DNA from: Lachnospiraceae bacterium UBA1748
Lineage (GTDB): Bacteria; Bacillota; Clostridia; Lachnospirales; Lachnospiraceae
NCBI GenBank assembly: GCA_002314855.1
Contig: DCHQ01000069.1
Span: 19,711-67,333, forward strand
Length of the DNA stretch: 47,623 bases
Reading direction: 5' to 3'
Shown: one piece after another, positions 9,634 through 19,375 of the stretch
How the letters are laid out: the number at the start of each line of letters is the position of its first letter
How positions within the stretch are numbered: position 1 is the first letter of the stretch
Translations under genes and position numbers: made by a program
Notes under the pieces: model-generated
Database searches by the model: none
Told to the model about the DNA's origin: nothing
What the model saw: only the letters and a program-made list of their open reading frames with translations

Positions 9634-11058
9634 ATGATTTTAGAACGTAAACCAAGGGAAGAGTGTGGAATCTTTGGTATATATTCCAAGGAAAAGGCAC
9701 AGCTAAACCAGTTAACATACTATGGACTTTTTGCTCTTCAGCATAGAGGACAGGAAAGCGCGGGTATCGTTATTAATGATAGAGGCGTATTTAATGTATG
9801 TAAGAACGTGGGTCTTGTAAGTGAAGCAATTAGCCCAGAAGATTTAGATAAGCTGGGTGAAGGTAATATTTCAGTAGGACATGTTCGTTATGCAACTACA
9901 GGTTCGGATGATAATAATAACATTCAGCCAATAGTTGTTAATCACCATAAAGGCCGTATGGCTTTGGCGCACAATGGTAATCTGACTAATAGTTTTGAAC
10001 TTAGAACTGATCTAGAAAGTAAAGGTGCCATATTCCATACAACAACTGATTCAGAAGCAATTGCTTATATTATCGTTCAGGAAAGATTAGTTTCAAAGTC
10101 TATCGAGGCAGCTGTGTCTAGAGCGATGGATAGAATAGAGGGTGCGTATAGTCTTATTATTTCGTCACCAAATAAGCTTATAGCAGCAAGAGATCCTCAT
10201 GGGTTTAGACCACTTTGTTATGGAATGACAGATGATGGCAAGTATGTATTTGCATCTGAAAGCTGTGCGCTTGATGCAGTTGGAGCCACATTTGTAAGAG
10301 ATGTTGATCCAGGAGAGATTATTACTATTGAGAATAATGAACTTAGATCAGACAGAATTCATTGCGAGAGATTACCAAAGAAGCTTTGTGTATTTGAGTA
10401 TATTTATTTTGCGAGACCAGATTCAGTTATCGATGGTGCATCAGTTAGTGCAGCGAGAAGAAAAGCAGGATCATTCCTTGCTAAGGAGCATGCTGTAGAT
10501 GCTGACCTTGTAATAGGAGTTCCTGATAGTGGTCTTGAGGCTGCACTTGGTTATTCTGAGGAATCAGGTATACCTTATGCAATTGGATTTACTAAGAATA
10601 AATATATTGGACGAACATTTATCTCGCCTTCTCAGGAAAGTAGAGAAAGCGGAGTTAATATTAAGCTTAATCCAATAAAGAGTGTAGTTAATGGAAAACG
10701 AATTGTCTTGGTAGATGACTCTATTGTTAGAGGAACTACCAGCAAGCATATAGTTACTCTACTTCGTAATGCTGGTGCTACACAGATTCATATGCGTGTT
10801 TCTGCTCCTCCTTTTGTAGCGCCATGCTATTACGGAACGGACGTGGATAGCTCTAAAGGCCTTATAGCCAATGAGCATTCTATAGAGGAGATTGCAAAGC
10901 TTATTGGAGTTGACAGTCTTGGATATCTTAGTAGAGAAAGTACATTACAGCTCACTGGCTGTGATACAGGTTTCTGTGATGCATGTTTTGGAGGAGAGTA
11001 TCCAACATATATTTCTGAGAATATAGGTAAGAATCGATTCGAAGATAAGTTAGTTTAG
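9634..11058 (+). CDS. purF: Amidophosphoribosyltransferase
   Basis: PurF makes phosphoribosylamine from PRPP and glutamine, the first step of purine synthesis. The 474-residue protein has a 10-residue propeptide before the nucleophile C11 (EECGIFG), as in the Bacillus-type enzyme that is matured by cleavage. The PRPP-binding motif VLVDDSIVRGTTS is at 358-370. Four cysteines, C252, C398, C448 and C451, sit where the Bacillus enzyme carries its 4Fe-4S cluster, so the oxygen-sensitive iron-sulfur form is likely. The gene is not next to other pur genes here; it lies among other glutamine amidotransferases, between asnB and pyrG. Confidence 0.96.
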   Translation: MILERKPREECGIFGIYSKEKAQLNQLTYYGLFALQHRGQESAGIVINDRGVFNVCKNVGLVSEAISPEDLDKLGEGNISVGHVRYATTGSDDNNNIQPIVVNHHKGRMALAHNGNLTNSFELRTDLESKGAIFHTTTDSEAIAYIIVQERLVSKSIEAAVSRAMDRIEGAYSLIISSPNKLIAARDPHGFRPLCYGMTDDGKYVFASESCALDAVGATFVRDVDPGEIITIENNELRSDRIHCERLPKKLCVFEYIYFARPDSVIDGASVSAARRKAGSFLAKEHAVDADLVIGVPDSGLEAALGYSEESGIPYAIGFTKNKYIGRTFISPSQESRESGVNIKLNPIKSVVNGKRIVLVDDSIVRGTTSKHIVTLLRNAGATQIHMRVSAPPFVAPCYYGTDVDSSKGLIANEHSIEEIAKLIGVDSLGYLSRESTLQLTGCDTGFCDACFGGEYPTYISENIGKNRFEDKLV

Positions 11059-11081
11059 AAGAGTATAACGAGGTCATATAT

Positions 11082-12692
11082 ATGAGTAAGAAAGCAAAAT
11101 ATATTTTTGTTACAGGCGGCGTAGTATCAGGACTCGGTAAGGGAATAACAGCAGCATCTCTTGGTAGACTTTTAAAGGCAAGAGGACTTAAGGTTGCAGC
11201 TCAGAAACTTGATCCATATATCAATGTGGATCCAGGTACAATGAGTCCATATCAGCATGGTGAGGTATATGTTACTGAAGATGGTGCTGAGACAGACCTT
11301 GACTTAGGTCATTATGAAAGATTTATCGATGAGGATTTAAATAAGTTTTCTAACCTTACAACAGGTAAGGTTTATTGGAATGTTCTTAATAAGGAACGAC
11401 GCGGGGAATATCTTGGTTCAACAGTACAGGTTATTCCTCACATAACAAATGAAATAAAAGAGTTTGTTTATCATGTTGGTAAGCATACTGAAGCAGACAT
11501 TGTAATCACAGAAATAGGTGGAACAATAGGTGATATAGAAAGTCAGCCATTCCTAGAAGCGGTTAGACAGATATCACTTGAGGTTGGAAAAGAAAACAGT
11601 TTATTTATTCATGTTACTCTTGTTCCATTCCTTCGTGGATCTGATGAGCACAAATCAAAACCAACCCAGCATTCTGTTAAGGAACTTCAGGGTATGGGTA
11701 TTAATCCTGATATCATTGTTCTTCGTGCTGACGAACCTCTTGAAGAATCAATTTTCAAGAAGATTAGTATGTTCTGTAATGTAAAAGAAGATTGTGTTAT
11801 CGAGAATATTACTCTCGATAGTTTATATGAGGCTCCACTTATGCTCGATAAGTCTCATTTCTCAGATGTAGTATGTAGAGAGCTTGGTCTTGAAACAGCA
11901 AAGCCTGATTTAACTGAGTGGACAGACATGGTTGCATCTATCAAGGCTAGTAAGGACAAGGGTAGTGTTAAGATAGGACTTGTTGGTAAGTACACACAGC
12001 TTCATGACGCATATTTATCAGTAGCTGAAGCGCTTAGACATGCTGGATACAGCCTTGGTCGTGAAGTAAGTATAGAATGGATTGATTCAGAAGGAATTAA
12101 TGAGAACACTGCCGATAGTATTCTTTCAGGGCTTCAGGGTATATTAGTGCCAGGTGGTTTTGGTAACAGAGGTATCGAAGGTATGATTCTTGCTGCAAAG
12201 TATGCAAGAGAGCACGAGATTCCTTATTTTGGAATATGTCTTGGTATGCAGATTGCTGTTATCGAATATGCAAGACATATGGCTGGCATCAGCGATGCTT
12301 TCTCAGGTGAATTTGATGAGCTATGTAAGCACAAAGTAATAGATTTTGTTCCAGGACAGAGCAAGGAAATTGACAAGGGTGGTACACTTAGACTTGGTGC
12401 TTATCCTTGCGAAATAAAGCCAGGAACAACTATGGAACGTTGCTATGGTATGAGTAGTATATCAGAGCGTCATCGTCATCGTTATGAGTTTAATAATGAT
12501 TACAGAGATACATTAACAGAAGCAGGACTTACACTTAGTGGTTTATCACCAGATGGAAGTCTTGTTGAAACCGTTGAGCTTACAGACAGAGATTTCTATG
12601 TAGGCGTTCAGTATCATCCAGAATTTAAGAGTAGACCAAATAGACCTCATCCATTATTTGTAGGTTTTGTTGGAGCTGCTATCAATAAATAA
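11082..12692 (+). CDS. pyrG: CTP synthase
   Basis: PyrG amidates UTP to CTP with ATP and glutamine. The 536-residue protein begins with the synthetase P-loop-like motif TGGVVSGLGKG (11-21) and ends with a class I amidotransferase domain containing PGGFGNRG, the nucleophile in FGICLGMQ, and the His-Glu pair in QYHPEFKSRP. Length and order match the family. It lies 23 nt after purF and 18 nt before carA. In many Firmicutes pyrG stands alone next to rpoE, so this position among amidotransferase genes is unusual. Confidence 0.97.
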   Translation: MSKKAKYIFVTGGVVSGLGKGITAASLGRLLKARGLKVAAQKLDPYINVDPGTMSPYQHGEVYVTEDGAETDLDLGHYERFIDEDLNKFSNLTTGKVYWNVLNKERRGEYLGSTVQVIPHITNEIKEFVYHVGKHTEADIVITEIGGTIGDIESQPFLEAVRQISLEVGKENSLFIHVTLVPFLRGSDEHKSKPTQHSVKELQGMGINPDIIVLRADEPLEESIFKKISMFCNVKEDCVIENITLDSLYEAPLMLDKSHFSDVVCRELGLETAKPDLTEWTDMVASIKASKDKGSVKIGLVGKYTQLHDAYLSVAEALRHAGYSLGREVSIEWIDSEGINENTADSILSGLQGILVPGGFGNRGIEGMILAAKYAREHEIPYFGICLGMQIAVIEYARHMAGISDAFSGEFDELCKHKVIDFVPGQSKEIDKGGTLRLGAYPCEIKPGTTMERCYGMSSISERHRHRYEFNNDYRDTLTEAGLTLSGLSPDGSLVETVELTDRDFYVGVQYHPEFKSRPNRPHPLFVGFVGAAINK

Positions 12693-12710
12693 AAAAAGAG
12701 GAGGTGCACT

Positions 12711-13811
12711 ATGGCGGTAGAGTGCATGTTACTTAAAGAAAAGAACAAGCGACTAATATTCGAAGATGGAACATACTACGATGGATATGCATTTGGTAGT
12801 AATGAAGAAGCAGTTCTTGAAATAGTATTCAATACTTCTGTTGTTGGATACCAGGAGATTTTATCTGATCCATCTTACACTGATCAGGGGGTTGTTATGA
12901 CATACCCTCTTATTGGTAATTACGGAATGGCTGATGATGATTATGAAACAGACATTCCAACTATAGGCGGATTAATTGTACGCGAGTACAACGACGAGCC
13001 ATCCAACTTCCGTAGCAAGGAAACACTTAGTACAGTTATGGAGCGCTACAATGTTGTTGGTATAAGTGGTATTGATACAAGAAAGCTTACAAGATATATT
13101 CGTAATTTTGGAAGCCGTAAAGCACTTATTACTAGCATTGAAACATCCGTTGAAGAAGGCGTAAAGAAGTTAAATGAAAGTGAACTTGCAACAGATCAGG
13201 TAAGCCGTGTTAGTCGTAAAGCAATATGTAAATATAATATAGCAGGAGCTAAGAAGAACGTTGTAGCTATTGACTGCGGTATGAAGCTTAATATCGTTCG
13301 TCAGCTTAATGCTCATGGTTGCAATGTTACTATGGTTCCATATAACACTGATATAGAAACAATACAGAAGCTTCATCCAGATGGAATCTTTATATCAAAT
13401 GGACCTGGTGATCCAACTGATGTTAAAGAAACTATCGAAACAGTTAAGGCACTTATTGGAAAGTATCCAATCTTTGGTATCTGCCTTGGTCATCAGATTA
13501 TTTCTCTTGCGTATGGAGCTAAAACATATAAATTAAAGTTTGGTCATCGTGGTGGTAATCATCCTGTACTTAATGTCAAAACAGGACGTGTTGAGATTAC
13601 ATCACAGAACCATTCTTATGCAGTTGATACAGCAAGCCTTGAAGGTACAGGTCTTAGTGTGACTCATATGAACCTTCTCGATAACACAGTAGAGGGTGTT
13701 GAGAATAGGCTTGATAAGGTATTTGGTGTTCAGTATCATCCAGAGAGTGCTCCTGGTCCTCAGGACAGCGATTATCTATTTGATTACTTTTTAGATATGA
13801 TGGAGGGTTAG
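12711..13811 (+). CDS. carA: Carbamoyl-phosphate synthase small (glutaminase) subunit
   Basis: CarA hydrolyses glutamine and passes ammonia to CarB for carbamoyl phosphate, the precursor of arginine and pyrimidines. The 366-residue protein has the N-terminal CPSase small-chain domain (NTSVVGYQEILSDPSY) and a class I amidotransferase domain with the nucleophile C258 in GICLGHQ and the catalytic His in QYHPESAPGP. The ATG at 12711 has AGGAGG six bases upstream. Only 3 nt separate it from carB, so translational coupling is likely. Confidence 0.97.
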   Translation: MAVECMLLKEKNKRLIFEDGTYYDGYAFGSNEEAVLEIVFNTSVVGYQEILSDPSYTDQGVVMTYPLIGNYGMADDDYETDIPTIGGLIVREYNDEPSNFRSKETLSTVMERYNVVGISGIDTRKLTRYIRNFGSRKALITSIETSVEEGVKKLNESELATDQVSRVSRKAICKYNIAGAKKNVVAIDCGMKLNIVRQLNAHGCNVTMVPYNTDIETIQKLHPDGIFISNGPGDPTDVKETIETVKALIGKYPIFGICLGHQIISLAYGAKTYKLKFGHRGGNHPVLNVKTGRVEITSQNHSYAVDTASLEGTGLSVTHMNLLDNTVEGVENRLDKVFGVQYHPESAPGPQDSDYLFDYFLDMMEG

Positions 13812-13814
13812 GAA

Positions 13815-16800
13815 ATGCCAAAGCGTACAGATCTTAAAACAATTTTAGTTATTGGTTCTGGCCCTATTGTAATTGGCCAGGCAGCAGAGTTTGATTATGC
13901 TGGAACACAGGCTTGTCTTGCACTTCGTGAGGAAGGCTACAGAGTTATTCTTTGTAACTCCAATCCAGCGACTATTATGACTGATCCTAAGATGGCAGAT
14001 AAGGTATATATGGAGCCTCTTACTCTTGAGTATCTTGCCAAGATTATTCGTAAGGAGCGTCCAGATGCTATCCTTCCAGGTATAGGTGGACAGACAGGTC
14101 TTAACCTTGCAATGCGCCTTGAGAAAAAGGGTGTTCTTAAGGAATGTGGTGTTGAGCTTCTTGGTACTAGCGCTGATAGTATCGAGAGAGCAGAGGATAG
14201 AGATTTATTTAAGGCTTTATGTGAGGAACTTGGAGAGCCAGTTCTTCCAAGTATCATTGCTAATTCTATTGAAGAAGGTTATGCAGCTGCCAAAGAAATC
14301 GGCTATCCAGTAGTACTTCGTCCAGCATTTACACTTGGTGGTACAGGTGGTGGTTTTGCTGAGAATGAAGAGGAATTTGGCGAGCTTATAGGTAACGCTA
14401 TTGCACTTTCCCCTGTTAATCAGGTTCTTATTGAGAAGAGTGTAAAGGGTTATAAAGAAATAGAATACGAAGTAATGCGTGATGCTAATGACACAGCTAT
14501 TACTATCTGTAATATGGAGAACCTTGATCCAGTTGGTATCCATACAGGTGACTCTATTGTTGTGTGTCCATCACAGACTCTTACTAACAAAGAGTATCAT
14601 ATGCTTCGAGATAGTGCTCTTAAGATTATTAGAGCCCTTGAGATTGAAGGCGGATGTAACGTTCAGTTTGCATTAGATCCTGAGTCGTTCCAGTATTACC
14701 TCATTGAGGTAAATCCTCGTGTTTCAAGATCATCGGCTCTTGCCTCCAAAGCTAGTGGTTATCCAATAGCACGTGTTTCAGCTAAGATTGGTATCGGTAT
14801 GAGACTTGATGAGATTCATCTTGCCAATACTCTTGCATCATTTGAGCCAGCGCTTGACTACGTAGTTACTAAGATGCCACGATTCCCATTTGATAAATTT
14901 GCTGATGCCAACAACTCACTTAGTACACAGATGAAAGCTACTGGTGAGTGTATGAGCGTTGGTAGAACCATGGAAGAAAGCTTGCTCAAGGCTATTCGTT
15001 CACTTGAAATAGGTATATATCATCTTTATATGGATAAGTTCACAGATGTTCCTACAAAGGAGCTTCTTGACTATATCGCAATAGGTACTGATGACAGAAT
15101 ATATGCCATAGCTGAAATACTTCGTAGAGACCGCGATGCTATGTATCTTGTTCATGACAAGACTGGCATTGATAATATTTTCCTTCGTAAGATTTGCAAC
15201 ATCCTTGATATGGAGGATAAGCTTCTTGAACTTAAGGATGACATCACTGTTCTTAAGGCAGCTAAGAAGATGGGCTTCTCTGACAAGGAGATTGCAAAGC
15301 TTTGGGATAAGTCAGCAAGAGATATCTATGAGACAAGAATGAAGGAAGGTATAGTACCTACTTACAAGATGATTGATACATGTGCTTCTGAGTTTGATAG
15401 CTATGTACCTTATTTCTATGGAACATATGAGGATGAAAATGAGTCAATTGTTTCTGATAGAAAGAAAGTTCTTGTACTTGGTTCTGGACCAATAAGAATT
15501 GGTCAGGGTGTAGAATTTGACTATTCTACTGTTCATGCCGTTCAGACAATTAAGGAAGCAGGTTATGAGGCTATTATTATCAATAATAACCCAGAGACTG
15601 TTTCTACAGATTATACAACCTCTGATAAGCTCTATTTCGAGCCACTCACTATAGAGGATGTTATGAATGTTATTAATCTTGAGAAGCCAGAGGGTGTTAT
15701 CGTAACACTCGGTGGACAGACTGCTATTAACCTTGCAGAGCCACTTAAGGATCATGGCGTAACAATAATAGGTAGTGACTGTGATGCCATCGAAAAGGCT
15801 GAGAACAGAGACTCATTTGAGAAACTCCTTAAGGATCTTAACATTCCACAGCCTAAGGGTCAGGCTGTTACTAATATTGAGGATGGTGTTAAGGCAGCAG
15901 CTAGTATTGGCTATCCAGTTCTTGTACGACCAAGCTTTGTTCTTGGTGGACGAGCAATGCAGATAGTTGCTAAGGAAGAAGACCTTCGTCATTATCTTAA
16001 GACAGCAGTAGAAATTGATGAGGACAGACCTGTTCTCGTAGATAAATACATAAGAGGTAAAGAGCTCGAGGTTGATGCTGTGTGTGATGGAAAGGATGTT
16101 TTCATCCCAGGAATCATGGAGCTTGTAGAGCGTACTGGAGTTCACTCAGGTGACTCAGTTAGTGTATATCCTCCTTTCTCTGTATCAGATAAAGTTAAAG
16201 AAACTATACTTGATTATGCTAAGAGACTTGGTCTTGGTATCGGAATTGTAGGTCTTTATAATATTCAGTTCATTGTGGATGAAAATGATGATGTATATAT
16301 TATCGAGGTTAACCCAAGATCTTCACGTACTGTACCATTCCTTTCTAAGGCAACAGGTTACAGCCTTGCAGATATCGCAACACTTGCTATGCTTGGACAG
16401 AGCCTTAAAGATCAGGGCATAACAGAGCTTTATCCTAAGGAGAAGGATAGATGGTATGTTAAGGCTCCTGCATTCTCATTCTCTAAGCTTCGTGGTATGG
16501 ATGCATATCTGTCACCAGAAATGAAGTCTACAGGTGAGGCTATTGGTTATGATGAGAAGCTCCACAGAGCTATGTATAAGGCATTTATCGCTTCAGGAAT
16601 GAAGCTTGCTAATTATGGTACTGTAGTAGTTACACTTGCCGATGAGGATAAGGAAGAAGCGCTTCCACTCATTAGAAGATTCTACGATATGGGATTCAAT
16701 ATCGAAGCTACAACAGTTACTGCAGAGTATCTTAAGGAGCAGGGTATTCGTACAAGACTTCGTAGAAAGCTTAGTGAAGGTAGTCACGAAGTACTTGATT

Positions 16801-16991
16801 CAATCCGTGCAGGATATGTTAGCTATGTAATCAATACAAGAGCTATTCTTTCTGGTGTTCACTATGGTGATGGTGTTGCAATCAGAAAGTGTGCTGTTGA
16901 GAACGGTGTTACAATGTTTACATCCCTTGATACAGTAAGAATGCTTCTAGATGTTTTGGAAGAGCTTACAATCTGTGTTTCAACAATTTAA
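13815..16991 (+). CDS. carB: Carbamoyl-phosphate synthase large subunit
   Basis: CarB makes carbamoyl phosphate from bicarbonate, two ATP and ammonia supplied by CarA. The 1058-residue protein shows the duplicated ATP-grasp layout: SGPIVIGQAAEFDYAG at the start of the first half and SGPIRIGQGVEFDYS at the start of the second, each followed by a TLGGQT- or GIGGQT-type motif and the VNPR metal-binding segment (EVNPRVSRSS and EVNPRSSRT). The C-terminus carries the MGS-like allosteric domain. It closes the amidotransferase block and is followed by a perfect hairpin terminator. With a single carAB here, arginine and pyrimidine supply may share it. Confidence 0.97.
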   Translation: MPKRTDLKTILVIGSGPIVIGQAAEFDYAGTQACLALREEGYRVILCNSNPATIMTDPKMADKVYMEPLTLEYLAKIIRKERPDAILPGIGGQTGLNLAMRLEKKGVLKECGVELLGTSADSIERAEDRDLFKALCEELGEPVLPSIIANSIEEGYAAAKEIGYPVVLRPAFTLGGTGGGFAENEEEFGELIGNAIALSPVNQVLIEKSVKGYKEIEYEVMRDANDTAITICNMENLDPVGIHTGDSIVVCPSQTLTNKEYHMLRDSALKIIRALEIEGGCNVQFALDPESFQYYLIEVNPRVSRSSALASKASGYPIARVSAKIGIGMRLDEIHLANTLASFEPALDYVVTKMPRFPFDKFADANNSLSTQMKATGECMSVGRTMEESLLKAIRSLEIGIYHLYMDKFTDVPTKELLDYIAIGTDDRIYAIAEILRRDRDAMYLVHDKTGIDNIFLRKICNILDMEDKLLELKDDITVLKAAKKMGFSDKEIAKLWDKSARDIYETRMKEGIVPTYKMIDTCASEFDSYVPYFYGTYEDENESIVSDRKKVLVLGSGPIRIGQGVEFDYSTVHAVQTIKEAGYEAIIINNNPETVSTDYTTSDKLYFEPLTIEDVMNVINLEKPEGVIVTLGGQTAINLAEPLKDHGVTIIGSDCDAIEKAENRDSFEKLLKDLNIPQPKGQAVTNIEDGVKAAASIGYPVLVRPSFVLGGRAMQIVAKEEDLRHYLKTAVEIDEDRPVLVDKYIRGKELEVDAVCDGKDVFIPGIMELVERTGVHSGDSVSVYPPFSVSDKVKETILDYAKRLGLGIGIVGLYNIQFIVDENDDVYIIEVNPRSSRTVPFLSKATGYSLADIATLAMLGQSLKDQGITELYPKEKDRWYVKAPAFSFSKLRGMDAYLSPEMKSTGEAIGYDEKLHRAMYKAFIASGMKLANYGTVVVTLADEDKEEALPLIRRFYDMGFNIEATTVTAEYLKEQGIRTRLRRKLSEGSHEVLDSIRAGYVSYVINTRAILSGVHYGDGVAIRKCAVENGVTMFTSLDTVRMLLDVLEELTICVSTI

Positions 16992-17023
16992 AATTGCATA
17001 GAATTTTCAAGAAAAAAATGGTT

Positions 17024-17064
17024 AAAAATACCTCAACGAATGACTAGTTCGTTGAGGTATTTTT
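17024..17064 (+). terminator. Intrinsic terminator after carB
   Basis: Bases 17024-17040 and 17048-17064 are perfect 17-bp inverted arms around the loop TGACTAG. The 3' arm ends in TTTTT and the 5' arm begins with AAAAA, so it could work in both directions. It closes the asnB-to-carB unit. Confidence 0.92.
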
Positions 17065-17131
17065 GATATAATTTCAATATAGCAGCTATTAATAAATGTA
17101 ATCACTTTTTAGTGAAGATTGGGGACAAGAA

Positions 17132-19126
17132 ATGAAGATTTACGTTAATCAAATTGCAAAGCTTAACGGTGATGGTAGTAAAGAAAGACCATTCACCACA
17201 ATTCAGCAGGCAGCAGACATTGCTCTTCCAGGTGACGAGGTTATTGTTGCACCAGGTATTTACAAGGAAGAGGTTAGTCCTGTTAATGCAGGTACTAAGA
17301 GAGCTCCTATTATTTATCGTAGTGAGTATAGAAGAACTGCTGTTATTACAGGTGCTGAGGTCATTAAATGCTGGGAAAAATATGAAGGTGATGTATGGGT
17401 AGCTCATATTCCTAACAGCTTTTTTGGCGGTTACAATCCTTACAAGACAATTGTATCAGGTGACTGGCTCAATGAAGGTATAGTATGTCATACAGGTGAG
17501 GTTTTCCTCAATGATAAGTCTCTTTATGAGAAGGAGAGCCTTGAAGAAGTTCTTAATCCTGAATACTATGATGAATCTTGGGATCGTGAATTTACTAAGC
17601 ACACATGGTATACATGTCAGTCCGATGAGAAGGATGAGACAATTATTTATGCTAACTTCCAGGGAGCTGATCCTAATGAGGAGAAGGTTGAAATTAATGT
17701 TAGACCTCATTGCTTCTATCCAGACAAAGAGCATGTTAATTATATTCAGTTAATTGGTTTTATTGTTACTAAGTCAGCCTCACAGTGGGCCCCACCTACA
17801 GCTCTTCAGGATGGTATGATTGGACCTCACTGGTCAATTGGCTGGGTTATCGATGACTGCGAAGTATCTAATGCAAAGTGCTCAGGTATTTCTCTTGGTA
17901 AGTACTTCCAGCAGAATAATGACAACAAGTGGTTAAAGTATAAGTATAAGGATGGAGCTCAGACACAGCGTGACTGTTCATTTATAGCTCAGCTCGATGG
18001 ATGGAGCAAGGAGACTATAGGTTCTCATATCGTTAGAAACTGTGATATCCATGATTGTGGTCAGACAGGTATTGTAGGAAACCTTGGTTGTGTATTCTCT
18101 ATCATTGAGAATAATCATATTCATCATATTAATAATAAGGGAAATCTTGCAGGTGCAGAAATTGGTGGAATTAAGTTCCATGCTGCGATTGATGTTATTA
18201 TCAGAAACAATGTGTTCAACGACTGTACAAGAGGTATTTGGCTTGACTGGCAGACACAGGGTTCTAGAGTAAGCAGCAACCTGTTCTATAACAACTGTAT
18301 GCCTTATGACAATCTTCTTAAAGAAGAGTACAAGGCAGGTCTTGGACTTGGTGAGGATATCTTCATTGAGATCGCTCATGGTCCAGCGCTTGTTGATAAC
18401 AATATTTTCTTATCAGAGCGAGCTGTTAAGCTTCCAACACAGGGCGTAGCTTTTGTTCATAACCTTTTTGCAGGTTCAGTTACCGCAGTAGGTATGGGTG
18501 TTAAGAATGGTAGTAAGAAATATGATTCAACAAGATACACACCAATTCATATGCCACACCGTACAGAGATAACTGGTGTTATGTCAGTTCTTCACGGTGA
18601 TGTTCGTTTCTACAACAATGTATTTGTTCAGCAGGAAGTTCGTCAGAAGCTTCTTGATATTTGTAAGGTTGGCGGCGATGGCGAATGGGATGATGAGAAC
18701 TTTGTATGTGGTACAGTTCCTTACAGCGGATATATGACAGAAGAGCAGTGGAAGTCTCATTTTGAGGGCTACTGCGGCGAAGGAAGTGCTGAAAGCCGTG
18801 ACCGTTATTACATGCCTCTTCCAGTATGGACAGGTGGTAATGTATTCTTTAATGGCGCAAAACCTTGTGATATCGAGGTTGATGGTACAGTTGATACAGA
18901 GCACAAGATTGATATTGAGCTTAAGGAAGTAGATGGAAAGCTTAAGGTTGTTACTAATATGCTAGAGTATCTCCCAGAAGCAAAGATGATATGTTCTGAT
19001 ACACTTGGAGAGGCATTTGAGCCAGAGCAGCGTTTCGAAGAGCCAAATGGTGATGATATTATCTTTGACACAGATATTTATGGTAATAAGAGAAATGGCA
19101 AGATTATAGCTGGACCATTTGCATAG
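17132..19126 (+). CDS. GH120-family beta-xylosidase, cytoplasmic
   Basis: This 664-residue protein resembles the GH120 beta-xylosidase XylC of Thermoanaerobacterium in motifs I recognise: NSFFGGYNPYK, YANFQGADPNEE, the APPTA segment, WSIGWVIDDC, GIWLDWQTQG and IEIAHGP. GH120 enzymes are right-handed parallel beta-helices that release xylose from xylo-oligosaccharides. The family catalytic pair is an Asp in WLDW and a Glu in the E-x-x-H-G-P segment; here these are D372 and E413. There is no signal peptide, so it should act on imported oligomers. The start has GGGG upstream, and a TATAAT lies at 17067-17072 with no good -35. No transporter or xylose gene adjoins it. Family assignment is from memory of motifs, not a search. 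Confidence 0.88.
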   Translation: MKIYVNQIAKLNGDGSKERPFTTIQQAADIALPGDEVIVAPGIYKEEVSPVNAGTKRAPIIYRSEYRRTAVITGAEVIKCWEKYEGDVWVAHIPNSFFGGYNPYKTIVSGDWLNEGIVCHTGEVFLNDKSLYEKESLEEVLNPEYYDESWDREFTKHTWYTCQSDEKDETIIYANFQGADPNEEKVEINVRPHCFYPDKEHVNYIQLIGFIVTKSASQWAPPTALQDGMIGPHWSIGWVIDDCEVSNAKCSGISLGKYFQQNNDNKWLKYKYKDGAQTQRDCSFIAQLDGWSKETIGSHIVRNCDIHDCGQTGIVGNLGCVFSIIENNHIHHINNKGNLAGAEIGGIKFHAAIDVIIRNNVFNDCTRGIWLDWQTQGSRVSSNLFYNNCMPYDNLLKEEYKAGLGLGEDIFIEIAHGPALVDNNIFLSERAVKLPTQGVAFVHNLFAGSVTAVGMGVKNGSKKYDSTRYTPIHMPHRTEITGVMSVLHGDVRFYNNVFVQQEVRQKLLDICKVGGDGEWDDENFVCGTVPYSGYMTEEQWKSHFEGYCGEGSAESRDRYYMPLPVWTGGNVFFNGAKPCDIEVDGTVDTEHKIDIELKEVDGKLKVVTNMLEYLPEAKMICSDTLGEAFEPEQRFEEPNGDDIIFDTDIYGNKRNGKIIAGPFA

Positions 19127-19133
19127 TAATACA

Positions 19134-19170
19134 ATTAGCAGTTGCTAATATAATGAAAAAGTTTTATACT
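19134..19170 (+). promoter_or_regulatory. Promoter of the thi operon with overlapping dyad
   Basis: TTGCTA at 19142-19147, a 17-nt spacer and TATACT at 19165-19170 form a plausible promoter that starts just ahead of the TPP riboswitch. A perfect inverted repeat, ATTAGCA-GT-TGCTAAT (19134-19149), covers the -35 box. Confidence 0.6.
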
Positions 19171-19190
19171 AGACCCGTGGAAAACCACGA

Positions 19191-19283
19191 TAATAAGGGA
19201 GCTTGTATAGTAGCAGGCTGAGAGGGAACTAATACTGTTTCGACCTATAACCTGATTTGGGTAATGCCAACGTAGGGATATTA
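19191..19283 (+). ncRNA. TPP riboswitch aptamer (THI element)
   Basis: The sequence contains the conserved THI-box blocks in order: GGCTGAGAGGG near 19217, CGACC near 19241, and ACCTGATTTGGGTAATGCC followed by GTAGGGA (19250-19278). Closing stem P1 can form between TAATA (19191-19195) and TATTA (19279-19283). These blocks bind the pyrimidine and pyrophosphate of thiamin diphosphate. It sits directly before thiE and a terminator, so TPP should reduce expression of the four thi genes. Identity is near certain; exact ends are approximate. Confidence 0.97.
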
Positions 19284-19307
19284 AGTAAAGCTTTTATGAG
19301 ATTAATT

Positions 19308-19343
19308 AAGCTTCTTATGCCTTGTTGGCATAGGAAGCTTTTT
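19308..19343 (+). terminator. Expression platform terminator of the TPP riboswitch
   Basis: Bases 19308-19321 pair with 19327-19340 (14 bp with one U-G), loop TTGTT, and run straight into a T tract. A second AAGCTT at 19289-19294 repeats the base of the stem and is a candidate part of the antiterminator. This is the usual TPP-off design in Firmicutes. Confidence 0.9.
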
Positions 19344-19375
19344 GATTTTACCAGACTAATTAAGAGGAAGAAGAC

